64,000 nt of DNA, taken from the NCBI GenBank assembly GCA_963565915.1, contig OY751490.1, forward strand, positions 1,364,001 through 1,428,000, in the 5' to 3' direction. Below are positions 23,560 to 32,762 of this stretch, one piece after another (position 1 is the first letter of the stretch; the number at the start of each line of letters is the position of its first letter). A program made the translations under genes and the position numbers. The stretch comes from Entoloma clypeatum. Taxonomy: Eukaryota; Basidiomycota; Agaricomycetes; Agaricales; Entolomataceae. The notes under the pieces were generated by a model that was not told the origin of the DNA, made no database searches, and saw only the letters and a program-made list of their open reading frames with translations.

Positions 23560-25500
23560 ATGAGGCCGCGGTGGGGCATGGACGACGCATCTGAAGTCAC
23601 CCTTCGTCCTCCCCCCAGACCCAACATGACGGCGGCTCATGATGATCTCGACTCCGCGCCTCCTCCACAACCAAAACGGACGCAACTGCCCATGTATCAG
23701 CTATTCATTGTATACCTGACGCAATTCACAGAACCCGTCACTGCTTCTGTTATATACCCCTTCGTCAACCAATTCGTACGCGATACTGGGGTGATTGATG
23801 GGGACGAGCGCAAAACAGGCTATTATGCAGGGTTTATTGTGGGTCTTCCTCTTTTTTTTTTTTTTCTTTCTTTTCCTAGCGATCGGGTCCTTGAACTTGA
23901 ACTTCTTCCTGCACTAGGGGTCCGCGTTCTTTTTCGCCGAGGCTCTCACTGTATACCACTGGGGCGTTGCCTCCGATCGTTTCGGCCGACGACCCGTCCT
24001 CTTGCTCGGCCCCATCGGCCTTGGTCTTGCCATGCTGAGTTTCGGTCTGTCCAGAAAGTACTGGATGCTCGTCGTGTCTCGTTGTATCCAAGGGGTATTC
24101 AACGGAAATATCGGTGCGAAAAGCCAGCCTAGTATCCTGTTATCCACGCAACGCGACGGTTGACGAATACAAATCTAGGAGTGTCGAAGACCGTCATCGC
24201 AGAAGTATGCATGAAGCGGCACCACTTGAATAAAAGCTGATGGAAGCCGATTCTCTTTTCGGCAGATCACTGACGCGACGAACATTGCCGATGCATACGC
24301 GTTTATGCCCATGATTTTCAGCGCGGGGTTCAGTCTCGGGTAAAGTCTTGGGGGAATTGAATGCTTTGGATGTTCTGACCTTCACATCATCAAGGCCGAT
24401 TATTGGTGGTGTTCTATCGGAACCCGCAACAAGATGGCCTCGACTTTTCGGAACATCCAGATTCTTCCATGGTCATCCGTATTTTCTTCCCTGTGTTGCG
24501 GCAGGTGGCCTTGCTTTCATATCCGGTGCGATTGCGTTTGTCAGTCTGAAAGAGGTGAGTAAGCCACATTCTTGGCGTTCATCCGAATCTCACTCATGGG
24601 GCTTTAGACTTCGCCAGCTGCGATCGCGCGAGAAAAGAAAATGCGACGAGTCTTTCAAGCTTCCGACGGCTCTGTGAATTATAGTTCGCCATTGCTTGAT
24701 GGCCCTGTCCGCGATTATGGTTCACGAGAAGATACTGAAAGCTTTGAGTCTGAAGGAGATGGACTCGGTGCCAAGGAAACCCCACCTCCCTTCAAGGCCC
24801 TGCTCGTTCCTCGAGTTCTCATTCCTCTCATCGTCTACATGGTTCAGGCGTTGATCGACATGAGCAGCCAAGTTCTCCTCCCTCTCATGTATTCCACGTC
24901 TATCCCATTGGGAGGTCTCGGCTTTGATGCTTACCATATCGGCGTTATCCTGAGCGTTTGGGGCTTCGTCAATGCCATCGTGATGCTGATGGTCCTGGGA
25001 AGAGCGATCAGGAAATTCGGCCCAAGGACAGTGCATATTTTCTCTTACGCCGCCTACTTTGTCAACGTTGCGTTATACCCGCTATTGAGTTACTTTGTCC
25101 GACGTTCTGGTAGAGTTGATGCGAAAGCCTGGGGGGTGATAGTGGCTCAGCTGGTCTGTCGCTTGATGAATGGCATCTCTTATGGTGTGTGGTTGCTTTT
25201 GACTAGTTCGGAACAAGTGCGACTCTGATGAATTAAAACTTATCAGGCTCGATACAGATAATTATTGTGAACAATGCGCCTTCGAGGGCAGCTTTGGGTG
25301 CTACCAATGGCTTAGCGCAAGCCTTGGGGTCGGTCACGAGAGGGTTGGGACCTTCGGTTGCGTCTTCCTTGTTTTCCGTTTCGCTGGAGTGGCAGTCAAT
25401 GGGCGGCGACATGGTCTATGTCGTATTGTCCGGGCTTGCGCTGGTTGGGATGGGCCTTGCGTTCATGTTGCCAAAAGAAATTCAGTCGCAGAAACGGTAA
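23560..25500 (+). CDS. major facilitator superfamily transporter
   Basis: The ATG at 23560 (MRPRWGMDDASEV) or 23578 starts a cytosolic N-terminus. About seven exons then give a 12-helix MFS protein. Helix 1 is YQLFIVYLTQFTEPVTASVI, followed by GSAFFFAEALTVYHWGVASD and motif A (DRFGRRPVLLLG). ARCIQG-like VSRCIQGVFNGNIG is helix 4 and GFSLGPIIGGVLSEPA helix 5. A long cytosolic loop (ETSPAAIAREKK...GLGAKETPPP) separates the halves. The C-terminal half includes LIVYMVQALIDMSSQVLLPL and ends KEIQSQKR. The layout resembles the fungal drug/zinc-induced-facilitator-like branch of H+ antiporters in the plasma or vacuolar membrane; the substrate is not readable. Introns are canonical, including the 5' one with a long T tract. 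Confidence 0.9.
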
Positions 25501-25704
25501 CTCCATTGTCACTCTGACCAATCAGTGTGATTGTGATACGCGAGTTTGCATGTACGGCACTACACAATAGATCGTTGCAGTGTTTTATCCTTTCGTTTTC
25601 CTTGGCGCAATGATGACCAACGGTCCAAAGTACTAGAGTTGCTATGAATAGTAAGAATCTGAAGTGACGTCACGCGCCCACATCGCACTCAACACGCAGC
25701 TTCC

Positions 25705-26408
25705 ATGTCGTTCCTCGTCAAGCACACGAGCAAAAAGCTCTTTGAGCAAAATCTTGAGCAGTACACGCCCCAAGACCCTCTATACGAGTTCTACACCGAC
25801 AAGAACGGCAAACAAAAACGACGCAAGGTACCTTGTTGCCACCACCCTCCAGCAAGTACTGACTATTGACTTCCCTTCCCTTTCTCCAGCGCCCCATCCC
25901 CCCCGGCCTCTCCAAGCGAGACGCCCGCATCCTCCAATCCGTCCAAAAACGCGCCCACCACCTCGACAAATCCTTCTCCCTCTGCGGCCTCCGCTTCGGG
26001 TGGACCCTCCTCATCGGGCTCCTCCCCCTCATCGGCGACGCCGCCGTCCTCATGCTCAACTACTCCCTCGTCGTGCGTAAAGCGCGCGAGGCTGAGATCC
26101 CGCCGTGGCTCGTCCGGCGGATGGTGCTGCACCTTGCGGTCGCGGGCGGCGTGGGGTTCGTGCCGCTCGTCGGGGACGTGGTCGCAGCGATGTACAAGGC
26201 GAGCAGCCGGAATGCGGCGTTGTTGGAGGAGTTTTTGAGGGTTAGGGGGCAGGAGGCTGGGAGGGCGGAGGTGGGTGGTGGAGGCGAGGAGGGGAAGAGG
26301 AGGGGAGGGAATGTCAGTTGGAGGGATGTGGAGCAGGTAAAGCCTGGGGCCGGGCTTGAGGAGGGAGAGGCCATTTCTTCGGCTCCGCAAGCGACCGTAT
26401 CGGAATAG
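25705..26408 (+). CDS. DUF4112 family membrane protein
   Basis: Two exons: 25705-25827 and 25890-26408 (213 residues). The N-terminus MSFLVKHTSKKLFEQNLEQY is followed by a charged stretch. The DUF4112 core is LDKSFSLCGLRFGWTLLIGL, LPLIGDAAVLMLNYSLVV, then WLVRRMVLHLAVAGGVGFVP and LVGDVVAAMYKASSRNAALL. Two hydrophobic pairs with a repeated PLIGD/PLVGD motif are characteristic of the family, which has no known function in fungi. The C-terminal 50 residues are Gly/Glu-rich and probably disordered. Its 3' end is 167 bp from the LTR retroelement. Confidence 0.88.
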
Positions 26409-26570
26409 ACGTCTGGAGGGAATGGATCGAGGAGCTTGGAAAGTGACTTTGACCTTTCTAGAAATACTGTACGTCTTGTAATCGGAATCAAAGATACACG
26501 AGCTTTGTAAAACTATCATGCATATATTCCCACCTCATACTATGGAAGGTTCTCAAGACCACGAAAGTAT

Positions 26571-26575
26571 CAACG
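26571..26575. repeat. target-site duplication, left copy (CAACG)
   Basis: CAACG directly precedes the 5' LTR and recurs directly after the 3' LTR at 32643-32647. A 5-bp duplication is the expected footprint of a Ty3/gypsy integrase. Confidence 0.9.
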
Positions 26576-26750
26576 TGTTACGATCTCCCGAGCACATGAC
26601 CTGATTGACATACATACTAACGTAGTTGTAAGACATTCGGTAGTTTCGAGCTGGTTAATACCACCGCCTTCACTTTCTTGCTCGAGCGATCCAGGGCAGT
26701 GCGGCACGCCTGGGTTGTTGTGTGAGATCTGCCACAAGCGTCGCCTAACA
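26576..26750 (+). repeat. 5' LTR (175 bp)
   Basis: Starts TGTTACGATCTCC and ends GCCTAACA, with the short terminal inversion TGTTA/TAACA. Identical by eye to 32468-32642. The 11-mer at 26642-26652 is complementary to the primer-binding site and would mark the transcript 5' end under a self-priming mechanism. Confidence 0.95.
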
Positions 26751-26752
26751 TA

Positions 26753-26763
26753 AGCTCGAAACT
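26753..26763 (+). promoter_or_regulatory. primer-binding site, self-complementary to the LTR
   Basis: AGCTCGAAACT begins two bases after the 5' LTR. It is the exact reverse complement of LTR bases 26642-26652 (AGTTTCGAGCT). It does not resemble the usual initiator-tRNA PBS (TGGTATCAG). This is the arrangement known from fission yeast Tf1 and the sushi group, where the mRNA 5' end primes reverse transcription. Confidence 0.65.
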
Positions 26764-27251
26764 TTTCACGCACCTCTCACATCACCATCGTCAAATCGAC
26801 CCATTATCATCGCTGTCTCACTTCTCGTCTCTGCCGCCTACGTTCCCCATTATCTATTATCAAGTTCCCTTATTCCCCACCTCATTCACAGATTCTTTGC
26901 TTACGTGAATTGGGATTAAAGCTTGGGTCTAGAGTCACTGCCATTGTTCGTTGTGTTTGGAAGCACTGAAGGACAAAGAGAAACGTTGAGTCCGTCTCTG
27001 TCCAAACCGAACATCAAAGGTCCGGCTGTGCTGATCTTCGGAGAGGCCCACCGAGCGCGTAAGGACAGGGTAGGCTATTGACCCTGGTGCGTGCAGTCAG
27101 CAAGTGATCCAGGCCGTATCTTCACGTACTTCGCATCTCTTCTCGAGTTGAAGGACCTCTGAGTCAGGAAGCGCTATTGACCTGATCAGACTTAGGATTA
27201 CCATTTCCTATTTGAAACCCTCGCCACCCTACCCAAAATTCTTACCATACA

Positions 27252-28385
27252 ATGCTCACCATTAACGTTATTCTCGCCTTCATCGGCGCTATCATCGCCC
27301 TGGTCCTGGGACAGGCTGGGGTCAATCGGTGGAATGCTTTCACACAACAACAAAAGGTAGAATTCGCGCAGGCGACACGAGACTTCGTCCGCGAATTAAA
27401 AAGCGAGTTCAGAGATGACTCGAAAATCAAGGCCGAATTGCCGGCAGACTATGAGGGGGAGCCGTCCAAGGTTGGGTCGTGGACCCGTAGGATGACTCTC
27501 TACTTTGACCAGAAGAAGGTCACAAGTCACTGGGAGCGTATTACCACCGCGCTACAGAAGATTACAGGCGGAAAGGAGAATCACGCTCAGAATTGGGCCG
27601 ATCAACATATTAAAAATCTGCTTCCGTTCAGGTTGGAACTGGACACTTGGAAGCAGACCCACGATGGACAAGATCCCTCGCCGCAGGTTGTCGCCGGGTA
27701 CGTACGAGATGATGGGACCCAAGTTGCAGGTTTCACGGCCAGACCTCCATTTGCTAGCTGGACGGCGATGGTCGACGAGATGAATTACTTCTTCATCACT
27801 GCGGAAACCCAGACCAATGCTATCGAGAAAATCAAAGCTGTCAAGCAGGGTACCCGCATGATTGAGGAATACTGGCTTGATTTCAACGCCTGGATGGAAC
27901 TCACCGGGTTTAACGAGGTAGCCCTGGTTGAAGCTTTCAAAGAAGGGCTGAAGCCGGCTCTCGGTAGGAAACTGGTGGAGGTTGCGCAGCTGAAGACGAC
28001 GGATAAGTTGGAAACCTGGGTTTTGAGAGCTACCAAGTTCGAGCGATCCCAGAGAGAGGCCGATCGTCAATATGGTAGAGCTCGCGAGTCGGCAAAGGTT
28101 CACGTGTCGACTCCAAAACCTTAGGCAACCCACTCGACTCAGGCTTCCACCCCACATCCAAGGGAAGATGCAATGGACATCGACCATGCGCGAAGGAATA
28201 AGTTATGCTTTAACTGTGGGAAACCTGGTCATCTAGCCCGAGACTGCCGTTCACCCAAGAAGGAGACCGAATTCACCAATAGGCAATGTGAAAAGAATCT
28301 TGAGGCGTTAAAAACTCTGTCCAATGAAGAATTAGGGGCATACTACCATAAACAGATGGAGGATTTTCGCAAGGGCAGGGAGTAA
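27252..28385 (+). CDS. gag: retrotransposon Gag, with in-frame UAG before the zinc knuckle
   Basis: The ATG at 27252 opens a 290-codon frame that ends at TAG 28122-28124. The same frame continues open to TAA at 28383-28385 and encodes a CCHC knuckle (CFNCGKPGHLARDC) about 20 codons after the stop. The first part contains a hydrophobic N-terminus (VILAFIGAIIALVLG), unusual for Gag, and a capsid-like helical region including WLDFNAWMELTGFNEVALVE. Gag packages the RNA in cytosolic particles; the knuckle binds nucleic acid. The UAG either is a recent nonsense mutation or is read through. The end of the frame overlaps pol by 34 nt. Confidence 0.85.
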
Positions 28386-31300
28386 GCACCGACTCGCCTG
28401 CTGAATATGTGGATTCAAATATGTTCTTGCATGACATTCCTGAAATACATGACATATTAAAAATCGAAGGTGCACGAAACTTTGGCAGGGTTAACCCGGA
28501 ATCGGCTGAATGGCTTGCTCAATGTCTGAAAAGTGAAAGTAAGACAAGAGCAATCGGATTATTGCGAATCTGGACAGACAAAACCAAACAAGAACTTTGC
28601 AGTCACGATTTAATCAATGAAATCAACGATCTAACGGATACCGCTGCACTACAAGTTCTCTGGGGTCTGAAGATTCGGAAATGGTACATTCGCCGGTTAG
28701 GCAGTAAGCAGATGGATGTTAATCTTGTTGCGACGACGTTGGACACTGGAAATTCTTTTGATCTCAAGGCTCTACTTGATACGGGTTGCACCGGGTCCTG
28801 TATTAGTCGAGACTTTTGCAGCAAACATGGGATCAATGTGCAGGATTATCCTGTGCCTATTCCATGTTACAATGCAGACGGAACTCCAAATAAATCTGGG
28901 GCGATCACGCAGTATGTGGATATGAGGATCCGTATCGGAAGCCATATAGAGAAATTACATCTCTCGGTAACCGACCTAGGGAAGAATGATATCTTCCTTG
29001 GACATGATTGGATCTCGTTCCATAATCCTCAGATAGATTGGAGATCCGGAAAAGTCAACTTTAACAGATGTCCAGATAGTTGTCAGTGGATGCACAGCTA
29101 TACGCAACCTGAGGAGACAGAGGAGCTACGATGGACTTCGGAGGTGGACCATGATATCGGAGAACGACTTGTCTTTATTGACCTCAATGAAGAATATCGG
29201 CTCAGGCAAATGCATAACATTCGGTCCAGCCAGACCACGTCTACAAAATTAGCTGAGGCCAATGCTAAAACCAAACCGATAAAGTCGTTTGAAGAAATCG
29301 TTCCCTCAGAGTATCATCAGTTCAAAGAGACAGTGTTCGGAAAGGATTCATTCGACGAATTACCCCCACGACGACCCTGGGACCACGTGATCGAGCTCGT
29401 GCCAGGCGCTAAACTTCAGGACTGCAAAGTTTATCCTTTGACGAAGGATGAACAGCGGCAACTAGATGAATTTCTAGATGAAAACCTAAAGTCCGGCCGA
29501 ATTCGACCCTCTAAATCACCCACAGCCTCTCCCTTCTTTTTTGTCAAGAAAAAGGATGGCTCACTCCGACCGGTTCAGGACTATCGTCAGTTAAATGAAG
29601 TGACGGTGAAGAACAAATACCCCTTACCCCTAATCCAAGAGCTAGTCGACAAACTCCAAGGGGCCAAGTATTTCACCAAGCTTGACGTTAGGTGGGGTTA
29701 TAACAATGTTCGAATGAAGGAAGGAGACAAGTGGAAAGGAGCGTTCAGAACTAACAGAGGCCTCTTCGAGCCATTGGTTATGTTCTTTGGACTCTGTAAT
29801 TCACCTGCCACCTTCCAAACTATGATGAACACATTATTCAAAGAGGAAATCGATGAGGGCCATGTCGTTGTGTACATAGACGACATTCTGATTTTCACGT
29901 CTGATATGGACTCGCACCGAAAATTAGTCAACCGTATACTTCAAAAATTAGAGGAGCACAAACTCTTTTTAAAGCCGGAAAAATGTGAGTTCCATAAGAC
30001 AGAAATCGAGTACCTCGGAGTAATTGTCTCAGAAAACGAAGTGAGGATGGATCTGGTCAAGGTGGAAGGCGTGTCACAGTGGCCCAAACCACGGTGTAAA
30101 AGAGAGCTCCAGCAGTTTTTGGGGTTCTGTAATTATTACCGGCGGTTTATCGAGGGTTTCTCTCGAATAACGAAACCATTGACGGAACTGACAGGCAAAG
30201 CTGAATGGCGATGGACCACCATGCAACATAATGCATTTTACGAGCTCAAAAAGTGTATTACTGCATCGCCCATTTTGGTAATGCCTCGAGACCTTGGCAA
30301 ATTCCGCATGGAAGTAGACGCCTCAGGACACACAATTGGAGGGGTATTGTCACAACAACAGCCAGATGGAAAATGGAAACCGGTTGCATTTATGTCTCGA
30401 TCACTTAATGAGGCGGAACGAAACTATGAAGTTTATGATCGTGAACTTCTAGCTATCATGTCTGGACTGGCAGAGTGGCGACAGTACCTTTGCGGAACTA
30501 AGGAACCATTTGAGATCTGGACAGATCATAAAAATCTGGAATATTTTCGAAGACCGCAGAAATTAAACCGACGTCAAGCGCGATGGGTTTCAGACTTACA
30601 GGACTATGATTTCACTCTTGAACACCGGCCAGGAACCTCTATGAGCAAAGCCGATGCCCTGTCGAGACGACCAGACCATGAGACGGGGGAGAAAGATAAC
30701 GAAAACATCATACTTCTGAAACCAGAACATTTTCGTTCTTCAAACTTCACCTTGGAGGGGATTGATCACGAACTTCTGAAGGAGATTCAGAACGCACGAA
30801 GTTTGACAAATAAAGAGGTACAAAAAAGGTTGGATACTGGAGCAGCTGAGTGGAGAGAGCAGAATGGTGTCATTGTGTGGATGAAACGGATCTACATACC
30901 ACAGAATGAGGTGTTGCGAGAGAAAATTATAAAAATGCACCATGACGACAAGATAGTTGGACACCCAGGACAGGCAAAAACCCACGAACTGATCACGAGG
31001 AACTTCTGGTGGCCATGCCTGATGGATGATGTTAAACGTTATGTCAAGGGATGCGAGGTCTGTCAGATGACCAAATCGCAACGGAATGCACCTCGAGCAC
31101 CCCTAGTACCAAACGAAATCCCCAGAGGGCCATGGGATGTAGTTTCGATAGACCTGATTGGGCCACTCCCCATGTCGCAAGGATATGATGGCATTATGGT
31201 CGCAGTTGACCGTTTTACCAAAGCCGCCAGATTTATCCCTGTGAATATGGAAATTACATCGGAAGGGGTAACGCGGAAGGCATGGGACTACGTGTTCAAG

Positions 31301-32467
31301 GATTTTGGCATACCTCGAAAGGTGATCAGCGATCGAGGGTCCCAATTCGTGTCCAACTTTATGAGAGAGCTATGTCGACTGCTGGGGGTTGAACGTAACC
31401 CATCTACGGCATACCATCCCCAGACGGATGGTCAGACAGAGCGGGTGAATCAAGAGCTGGAGCAGTACTTACGGGTGTACGTCAACTATCGACAGACGGA
31501 CTGGGCCTCGTGGATGACCATGGCGGAATTTGCATATAACAACCGAGTCCATGCCTCCACAGGATATTCCCCCTTCTTCCTTAATAATGGACGCCATCCG
31601 TATACCGGGAAAGAGAGCGCGGAGCAAACACGGGTTCCCAGTGTTGACGAATTTCTGGAAACCCTTAAAGAGGCAAGGGAAGCTGCGAAAGCGTCATTGA
31701 AAAAGACTGCCGAGCGTATGAAACGGTTCTATGATGCACATCGTAGCAGGGCGCATGACTATGAGCCGGGGGACTTGGCTTGGTTGGATGGTGCTGATAT
31801 CACGACCACCCGCCCTGCTAAGAAGCTCGATCACAAACGCTATGGCCCATTTCCGATTGTTCGAAAGGTTGGCGAATCTGCTTATGAGTTGAAACTCCCA
31901 GCCACCTGGAAAAAGATCCATCCGGTAGTGAACGAGTCACGACTTACCCCTTATGTGGTGCCAACATTTCCGAACCAAAAGGAGAACTCGATCTTGAACG
32001 AGCCTCCACCCGATTTAATTGATGATCATGAAGAACGGGAGGTTGAAAAGATTTTAAACACGAGATGGGAAAAGGGTGGATTGGAATATCTGGTGAAGTG
32101 GAGAGGACAACCGAATGAGGAAGCAACATGGGAGACGGCAGAAAACGTACGGAATCATGCGAAAGAGACATGCGATGACTTCCACAGGGCTAATCCTGAT
32201 GCCCCTCGACCTCTAACAATCACTATCCCACCGCGAAAACGAACCTCGGTTCGAATTCTGAAACGAACACGCGAAGAATTACCTCGAGGTCGACTGTACA
32301 ATCCAGACGAGGAGGATGCATACATTGTTGAAGGAGATTTGGCAAGGACGGAAACATTGACTGGTATTTACGATGATCAGAGGGCAATGGAACGATTATT
32401 TGATAAGAATTGGAGAAGATGGAAGGGCTGCCTTAGTCGCGAGGACGCGACCCTAAGGGGGGGGTAA
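28352..32467 (+). CDS. pol: retrotransposon Pol: protease, RT, RNase H, integrase, chromodomain
   Basis: The frame is open from 28352 and has no ATG near its start; GTG at 28409 is not a likely start, so expression as a Gag-Pol fusion is expected. Counting from 28409, the aspartic protease site LLDTGCTGS is at about residue 125. Reverse transcriptase has KLDVRWGYNNVRMKEGD and YIDD at about residue 490. RNase H has MEVDASGHTIGGVLSQ and WTDHKNLEYF. Integrase has an HHCC zinc site (HHDDKIVGHPGQ...CEVCQ) and the D,D-35-E residues in VSIDLIGPLP, ISDRGSQFVS and QTERVNQELEQ. A chromodomain near the C-terminus reads EVEKILNTRWEKGGLEYLVK, WRGQPNEEATWE. The stop codon TAA abuts the 3' LTR. Confidence 0.96.
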   Translation, partial: TDGGFSQGQGVSTDSPAEYVDSNMFLHDIPEIHDILKIEGARNFGRVNPESAEWLAQCLKSESKTRAIGLLRIWTDKTKQELCSHDLINEINDLTDTAALQVLWGLKIRKWYIRRLGSKQMDVNLVATTLDTGNSFDLKALLDTGCTGSCISRDFCSKHGINVQDYPVPIPCYNADGTPNKSGAITQYVDMRIRIGSHIEKLHLSVTDLGKNDIFLGHDWISFHNPQIDWRSGKVNFNRCPDSCQWMHSYTQPEETEELRWTSEVDHDIGERLVFIDLNEEYRLRQMHNIRSSQTTSTKLAEANAKTKPIKSFEEIVPSEYHQFKETVFGKDSFDELPPRRPWDHVIELVPGAKLQDCKVYPLTKDEQRQLDEFLDENLKSGRIRPSKSPTASPFFFVKKKDGSLRPVQDYRQLNEVTVKNKYPLPLIQELVDKLQGAKYFTKLDVRWGYNNVRMKEGDKWKGAFRTNRGLFEPLVMFFGLCNSPATFQTMMNTLFKEEIDEGHVVVYIDDILIFTSDMDSHRKLVNRILQKLEEHKLFLKPEKCEFHKTEIEYLGVIVSENEVRMDLVKVEGVSQWPKPRCKRELQQFLGFCNYYRRFIEGFSRITKPLTELTGKAEWRWTTMQHNAFYELKKCITASPILVMPRDLGKFRMEVDASGHTIGGVLSQQQPDGKWKPVAFMSRSLNEAERNYEVYDRELLAIMSGLAEWRQYLCGTKEPFEIWTDHKNLEYFRRPQKLNRRQARWVSDLQDYDFTLEHRPGTSMSKADALSRRPDHETGEKDNENIILLKPEHFRSSNFTLEGIDHELLKEIQNARSLTNKEVQKRLDTGAAEWREQNGVIVWMKRIYIPQNEVLREKIIKMHHDDKIVGHPGQAKTHELITRNFWWPCLMDDVKRYVKGCEVCQMTKSQRNAPRAPLVPNEIPRGPWDVVSIDLIGPLPMSQGYDGIMVAVDRFTKAARFIPVNMEITSEGVTRKAWDYVFKDFGIPRKVISDRGSQFVSNFMRELCRLLGVERNPSTAYHPQTDGQTERVNQELEQYLRVYVNYRQTDWASWMTMAEFAYNNRVHASTGYSPFFLNNGRHPYTGKESAEQTRVPSVDEFLETLKEAREAAKASLKKTAERMKRFYDAHRSRAHDYEPGDLAWLDGADITTTRPAKKLDHKRYGPFPIVRKVGESAYELKLPATWKKIHPVVNESRLTPYVVPTFPNQKENSILNEPPPDLIDDHEEREVEKILNTRWEKGGLEYLVKWRGQPNEEATWETAENVRNHAKETCDDFHRANPDAPRPLTITIPPRKRTSVRILKRTREELPRGRLYNPDEEDAYIVEGDLARTETLTGIYDDQRAMERLFDKNWRRWKGCLSREDATLRGG
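28361..28367 (+). promoter_or_regulatory. candidate -1 ribosomal frameshift heptamer (GGATTTT)
   Basis: In the gag frame the codons are GAG GAT TTT, giving X XXY YYZ as G GAT TTT. It lies within the only stretch (28352-28385) where gag and pol frames are both open. GGAUUUU is an established slippery heptamer in some RNA viruses. Slippage here would fuse Gag to Pol. Confidence 0.55.
32455..32464 (+). promoter_or_regulatory. polypurine tract
   Basis: AAGGGGGGGG ends three bases before the 3' LTR, the position required to prime plus-strand DNA synthesis. It also encodes the last codons of pol. Confidence 0.75.
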
Positions 32468-32642
32468 TGTTACGATCTCCCGAGCACATGACCTGATTGA
32501 CATACATACTAACGTAGTTGTAAGACATTCGGTAGTTTCGAGCTGGTTAATACCACCGCCTTCACTTTCTTGCTCGAGCGATCCAGGGCAGTGCGGCACG
32601 CCTGGGTTGTTGTGTGAGATCTGCCACAAGCGTCGCCTAACA
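32468..32642 (+). repeat. 3' LTR (175 bp)
   Basis: Same sequence and length as the 5' LTR at 26576-26750; starts immediately after the pol stop codon. Confidence 0.95.
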
Positions 32643-32647
32643 CAACG
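32643..32647. repeat. target-site duplication, right copy (CAACG)
   Basis: Second copy of the CAACG found at 26571-26575. Confidence 0.9.
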
Positions 32648-32762
32648 AAGCAAGAATTCGTTCGAACTTGCAACAGCACTATACGACAACACTGAACAGC
32701 ATATATACAACATAAAATAAAAGTCCATCCAAGACAGAGCAAATTCCAAACCGACCTCACAT

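Larger units (their letters stand above)
26576..32642 (+). mobile_element. complete Ty3/gypsy LTR retrotransposon with chromodomain (chromovirus)
   Basis: A 6067-bp element bounded by 175-bp LTRs that begin TG and end CA and look identical base for base, flanked by a CAACG duplication. Order inside: primer-binding site, gag with CCHC knuckle, pol with protease, reverse transcriptase, RNase H, integrase and chromodomain, polypurine tract. The order RT-RH-IN marks Ty3/gypsy; the C-terminal chromodomain places it among chromoviruses. Identical LTRs mean insertion was recent. The coding region is open apart from one in-frame UAG in gag. It lies between two convergent genes (DUF4112 and the gene at 32763-34054) that would otherwise be about 280 bp apart, so it interrupts no coding sequence. 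Confidence 0.96.
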
